Assembly (NCBI GenBank): GCA_023393155.1
Contig: JAEWML010000103.1
Coordinates: forward strand, 1 to 25,046
From: Bacillota bacterium
Lineage (GTDB): Bacteria > Bacillota > Clostridia > Oscillospirales > Oscillospiraceae
Length of the DNA: 25,046 nt
Direction of reading: 5' to 3'
Of the stretch, positions 22,021 through 25,046 are shown piece after piece. The notes beneath the pieces are model-generated. The model searched no databases. It saw only the letters and a program-made list of their open reading frames with translations, and was not told the DNA's origin. The position numbers and the translations under genes are program-made. The stretch's first letter is position 1; every line of letters begins with the position of its first letter.

Positions 22021-23232
22021 ATGCAGAGATACATTGCCCGGCAGGCCATTTTCGACCGCAATCTGCGGGTGGAGAGCTATGAGCTGCTTTACCGCGCAGG
22101 CGACGGAGAAGACCGGGCCTCATTTACCGATGGGGACCGAGCCACCCGCATCCTTCTATCCGACGCACTGATGGCCTTCGGCCTGAACAATTTGACCGAC
22201 GGGCGGGGCGCATACGTCAATTTTACGGAGTCGCTGATAATGAGTGACTTTGTGCTGCTGACGGACCCCCGAAAAATTACGGTGGAGCTGCTGGAGAGTA
22301 TTCATGTGACGGACAAGCTGATCCTGCGTTTGAAGGATCTGAAAAGCCGGGGCTATCGTCTGGCGCTGGACGACTACACAGGCAACCCGGCCTTTGACTC
22401 CATTCTTCCGCTGATTGACGTGCTGAAGGTGGACTTTCTGGCCACCAGCGAAGAAAAGCAGGAGGAGATCGCCCGCAAATACCGCCATGGCCGCATGGCG
22501 TTGCTGGCTGAAAAGGTGGAAACCCGGGAAACCTATGAGCGGGCTTTGCGTCAGGGCTACAGCAAGTTTCAGGGATTTTTCTTTCAACGGCCCACAAATC
22601 TGCGCAAGGAGACGGCGAATATCAACTCCGCCACCTATACGCGCCTTTTGCGAGAGCTGAACCGGACCGACGTGGATTTTCGCTACTGCTCGGAGATGAT
22701 TCGCTCGGACGCCGCGCTGACCTTTCGCCTGCTGAAAAAGGTGCGGACGCTGCAATACTACCGAGGCAACTCTCTGGAGGTGATTGAGCGGGCCGTGACC
22801 TATCTGGGGATTGACGAGCTGTATCATTGGGTGGTCCTGCTGCTGGCCCGTGAATCCAACACCACCTGCTCCGACGAGACGGTGCGCGTGGCATATCTTC
22901 GCGGGATTTTTATGGAGCGGCTGATAGAGCACTCTCCCCACAGCCAGAAGAAAACCCCCGGCTTCCTCACTGGGATGTTCAGTCTGATGGACCTCATTCT
23001 GGGTCGGCCTATGGCGGACCTGCTGGGGGAGGTTCACCTTCCGGCGGAAACCAAGAAGGTCCTGCTGGGTGAAGACGCAGGCCCTTTAAAGACGTATCTG
23101 GGATACGCCGTTTCCTACGAGCAGAGAACGCCCATGGAGCTTCCCCCGCTGGATGTGGATGCCTATGAGGTAATGGACATCTACATGCAGTGCATCAAAG
23201 ACACGGACTGGGCCTTCCGCAGCGAAACGTGA
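22021..23232 (+). CDS. EAL-HDOD signalling protein (YuxH-like)
   Basis: The 403-residue protein has an N-terminal EAL domain (about 1-200) beginning YIARQAIFDRNLRVESYELLYR, where YELLYR replaces the EAL motif. It has LALDDYTGN, VLKVDFL and LLAEKVET as further EAL blocks, then GFFFQRP. A C-terminal HDOD domain (about 210-390) contains MIRSDAALTFRLLKKV and ERAVTYLGIDELYHWVVLLL. This EAL-HDOD order is that of YuxH/CdgJ-type proteins, which influence motility or c-di-GMP signalling. Several metal and c-di-GMP ligands of EAL enzymes seem kept (Glu, Asp-Asp, Lys, Glu), but DDFG is DDYT, so activity is uncertain. It starts 26 bases after the FtsA-like gene with GGAGG before the ATG and is surely in its operon. 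Confidence 0.93.
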   Translation: MQRYIARQAIFDRNLRVESYELLYRAGDGEDRASFTDGDRATRILLSDALMAFGLNNLTDGRGAYVNFTESLIMSDFVLLTDPRKITVELLESIHVTDKLILRLKDLKSRGYRLALDDYTGNPAFDSILPLIDVLKVDFLATSEEKQEEIARKYRHGRMALLAEKVETRETYERALRQGYSKFQGFFFQRPTNLRKETANINSATYTRLLRELNRTDVDFRYCSEMIRSDAALTFRLLKKVRTLQYYRGNSLEVIERAVTYLGIDELYHWVVLLLARESNTTCSDETVRVAYLRGIFMERLIEHSPHSQKKTPGFLTGMFSLMDLILGRPMADLLGEVHLPAETKKVLLGEDAGPLKTYLGYAVSYEQRTPMELPPLDVDAYEVMDIYMQCIKDTDWAFRSET

Positions 23233-23283
23233 GCGGGCGGAACCGTCGGCCACCTCTTGAACAAACAGAAGCGAGGCAAACAT

Positions 23284-24081
23284 ATGTTGAAACAAAAGCG
23301 TGTTTTGATTCCTCTGGCCCTGGTCGCCGCCGTGTGCCTGGGGACAGCGGTCTATCTGCTGATTTTTCGAAGCGCCGCGGCACTGGAGCCGCCGGAGGAA
23401 TACGTGCTGGGCGAAGACACGGTGAAATCTTTCAGCTCCGTGCTGGGCCGGGAAAACAGCGGTGAGCTGACGAACATGGACACGGCGGACGCAGACGCAT
23501 CCTCCGGTGGAGAGAGCGGAGCGGACGAGGCCTATTACTACACCTATCAAAAGCTGGAAACCGGCGGAGAGAGCGTGCGCCAGTATGTGGAGCGGCTGAC
23601 GGCGGAGGAGGACGGCTTTCGGATTGTGGACGAGAACGGCGCCGTGACGGGCCCGCCCAACTACGCCAGCAAGGAGGGCTCCGTGTCTTTGGCGAAGGCC
23701 GCGTCCGAGGACGGGCGGCTTATGCGGATGGACATTTCCTGGACCGCCGAAAACTGCCAGATCACCCTCACCCGCCCAGAGGGGACGGTGAGCGAGACGG
23801 AGGCACAAAAGGACCCGATGACCTATGTGGAGGCGGTGGATTTCCTCAAGTCTCTTTCCCCCGCCAAGCTGGGCCTGGAGGCGGAAAGCCTGCGGGACTA
23901 CTCCGTGTACCCCATGGACGGCGCGGTGCTGGTGGACGGCATCCTGTGCCTGAAGCTTCAGGTCTATCGCCCCCATGAAGAGGGGCAGGCAAACGTCATC
24001 GCGGGCACCTATCTCCTCTCCGGAGACAAGACGCATCTCTATCTGCTGGAGGACGGGACGGTGCGCGCTCTTCCCCTGTGA
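23284..24081 (+). CDS. Membrane-anchored protein of unknown function
   Basis: I do not recognise this 265-residue protein. A short basic head (MLKQKR) and one hydrophobic helix (VLIPLALVAAVCLGTAVYLLIF) suggest an N-terminal anchor with the rest outside. A Ser/Asp/Gly-rich acidic linker (about 60-85) leads to a folded region with YYTYQKLETGGESVRQYVERL, WTAENCQITLTRPEG, YVEAVDFLKSLSPAKLGLE and a beta-rich end (GTYLLSGDKTHLYLLEDG). The ATG at 23284 has GAGG 7 bases before it; a TTG at 23257 is less likely. It follows the EAL-HDOD gene by 51 bases and closes the operon before a strong terminator. An extracytoplasmic role linked to the FtsE/FtsA-like proteins is possible but not shown. Confidence 0.85.
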   Translation: MLKQKRVLIPLALVAAVCLGTAVYLLIFRSAAALEPPEEYVLGEDTVKSFSSVLGRENSGELTNMDTADADASSGGESGADEAYYYTYQKLETGGESVRQYVERLTAEEDGFRIVDENGAVTGPPNYASKEGSVSLAKAASEDGRLMRMDISWTAENCQITLTRPEGTVSETEAQKDPMTYVEAVDFLKSLSPAKLGLEAESLRDYSVYPMDGAVLVDGILCLKLQVYRPHEEGQANVIAGTYLLSGDKTHLYLLEDGTVRALPL

Positions 24082-24090
24082 CAAAAAGCG

Positions 24091-24126
24091 CCGCCCGGAA
24101 AACCGTTTGTTTTCCGGGTGGTTTCT
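24091..24126 (+). terminator. Terminator of the FtsE-like/FtsA-like operon
   Basis: A 13-bp stem (24091-24103 with 24109-24121, one G-T pair) closes a 5-base loop and is followed by TTTCTGT, 9 bases after the stop codon of the unknown membrane protein. Confidence 0.85.
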
Positions 24127-24145
24127 GTCCCGGCGGTTTATGGGG

Positions 24146-24174
24146 TTGCTTTTTAAGGCTGCCTGTGATATGCT
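24146..24174 (+). promoter_or_regulatory. Promoter of the GNAT acetyltransferase gene
   Basis: TTGCTT (24146-24151), a 17-base spacer and an extended -10 TGATATGCT (TATGCT 24169-24174) are seen. The leader is about 100 bases. Confidence 0.65.
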
Positions 24175-24278
24175 AGGTGCAACCGCAAATCAAAAAGCTG
24201 CGGGAACTGAATAATAAAGAACCGTCGTTGCATTGCAAGGAAGGGCTTTTAAGTATTTTTTACTGTGAGGTAAGTGAT

Positions 24279-24794
24279 ATGGAGAGAGCTCCTTCTGTTT
24301 TTTTGCATCCTGACATCGATCAACCCCGCACCGACCGGCTGATTAGCTGGCTGGAAAACCCCGCCGTCACGCGTTATCTGAACGAGGACCGGGGCATCAC
24401 CTCCCGTCTGCGGGAGACAACCGACCCGGTGTTTCTCACCTGCCAGCTCAACCGGCAGGGCCGATTTTTCTTTGTCTGCCGGGAAGAGGACCCGGAGCCT
24501 ATCGGCTTCGTCCGTCTGGCGGAGCTGAAAAAGAACGACGCCTATGAGCTGGTGGTGGCCATCGGGCGGCAGACCCTCTGGGGAAACGGATACGGCACGC
24601 AGGCCATTATCCGGTGTCTGGAAACCGCGTTTTTCCAGCGGCGAGCAGGCACCGTGGCCGCCAACGTGCATGCGGACAATCTGCGCTCTCTCCGGGCCTT
24701 TGAAAAGGTGGGGATGCGGCGTGTCTCCCAAGGCTGCGGCTATGTTCACTTCCTTCTCACGCGGGAGGAGTTTTTAAACCAGCGGCTGGCTTAG
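24279..24794 (+). CDS. GNAT-family N-acetyltransferase
   Basis: The 171-residue protein has the RimJ/RimL-type GNAT fold. FFFVCREEDPEPIGFVRLAELKKNDAYELVVAIG covers strands 2-4. The acetyl-CoA loop is RQTLWGNGYGTQAI (Q/RxxGxG/A). ETAFFQRRAGTVAANVHADNLRSLRAFEKVGM has the typical N-xxS-xxxFEKxGF end. It would transfer acetyl from acetyl-CoA to an amine on a protein, peptide or small molecule; the substrate cannot be told. The ATG at 24279 has GAGG 8 bases upstream. An in-frame start at 24177 would add 34 residues outside the fold, directly downstream of the -10, and has no ribosome site. It is a single-gene transcript. Confidence 0.9.
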   Translation: MERAPSVFLHPDIDQPRTDRLISWLENPAVTRYLNEDRGITSRLRETTDPVFLTCQLNRQGRFFFVCREEDPEPIGFVRLAELKKNDAYELVVAIGRQTLWGNGYGTQAIIRCLETAFFQRRAGTVAANVHADNLRSLRAFEKVGMRRVSQGCGYVHFLLTREEFLNQRLA

Positions 24795-24925
24795 CCGCAA
24801 ACTGCGCGCTCCGTTCGCTTCCGGCCGCGCCGAAAGCGAACACCGCTGCGTTGCGCCTGCGCTTTCGCGGAAACCGGGGGGTTCCGCGGGTGGGACTGAC
24901 GGAGGAGCAAGAATTTTGAAAGTAT
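24795..24925. other. GC-rich intergenic region with inverted repeats
   Basis: GAAAGCG and CGCTTTC enclose about 21 bases, and CGCGGAA with TTCCGCG encloses about 9. No open frame with a ribosome site is supported, although GGAGGAGCAAGAATTTTG near 24901 looks like a ribosome site with no gene after it. The composition is more skewed than the genes around it. Confidence 0.4.
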
Positions 24926-24960
24926 ATGCCCGGAAGGCCATTGCCTTCCGGGCATTTTTA
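24926..24960. terminator. Terminator between GNAT gene and the right-edge gene
   Basis: A perfect 13-bp stem (24926-24938 with 24943-24955) closes a CATT loop and is followed by TTTTTA on the plus strand. On the minus strand it follows the stop of the right-edge gene by about 15 bases, so it may serve both. Confidence 0.88.
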
Positions 24961-24974
24961 TGCGATACCGTTTT

Positions 24975-25046
24975 TTATTTTACCGCCAGAGCAAAGCTGT
25001 TGTCCACCAGCTCGTCGAAATTCACCCAGTCCTCACGGGCCAGCTC
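24975..25046 (-). CDS. C-terminal end of an unidentified gene
   Basis: On the minus strand an open frame enters from the right edge and ends at TAA (24975-24977). It gives 23 residues ending in FDELVDNSFALAVK. Codon use is like that of the other genes and a terminator follows. The fragment is too short to name. Confidence 0.65.
   Translation of the reverse strand, partial: ELAREDWVNFDELVDNSFALAVK

Overview
The window looks like chromosomal DNA from a motile, GC-rich member of the Clostridia. An Oscillospiraceae-type gut anaerobe is the best guess. This rests on GC-rich codon use, strong Shine-Dalgarno sites, Firmicutes-type promoters, an M-box riboswitch in front of mgtE, a sigma-D type flagellar promoter, and ComFB, YuxH-like (EAL-HDOD) and COG0523 genes. 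No rRNA, tRNA, insertion sequence, prophage or CRISPR array was seen.

Left part (1-6495, minus strand): a DNA-repair group read right to left, radC, uvrB, an EamA/DMT transporter, ybaK and uvrA. The uvrA gene runs off the left edge. A clear extended -10 promoter lies before radC. Next, on the plus strand, is a magnesium-import unit: promoter, M-box aptamer, riboswitch terminator, a second terminator-like hairpin, then mgtE (6605-8326). It converges through a bidirectional terminator on a minus-strand sodium:alanine/glycine symporter gene (8499-9932), which has its own promoter and a structured leader.

Middle (10366-12640): two P-loop metal-chaperone-type GTPase genes form a plus-strand pair. 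The first is a COG0523 protein with a CICC motif and a very long His-rich tract. The second joins a divergent CobW-like G domain to a C-terminal domain resembling the YcgQ/TIGR03943 family. Zinc or another transition metal is the likely theme.

Then comes a divergent locus. A Soj/ParA-like ATPase and a ComFB-domain protein run leftward. On the plus strand, a sigma-D type promoter precedes fliD (unusually large), fliS and a small helical gene that may be a flagellar chaperone. Past a terminator lies a membrane-anchored C39-like cysteine peptidase on the minus strand. It is divergent from a four-gene plus-strand cluster: an FtsE-like ATPase without FtsX, an FtsA/PilM-like ATPase with a long C-terminal extension, an EAL-HDOD protein and a membrane-anchored protein of unknown function. 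A GNAT acetyltransferase with its own promoter and the C-terminal end of a minus-strand gene close the window.

The parts most worth a second look are the FtsE-like/FtsA-like/EAL-HDOD cluster, the two-GTPase metal locus with its fused domain, and the ParA-ComFB pair set against flagellar cap genes. ComFB and EAL domains both point to cyclic-dinucleotide control of motility or the cell envelope, but that link is inference.
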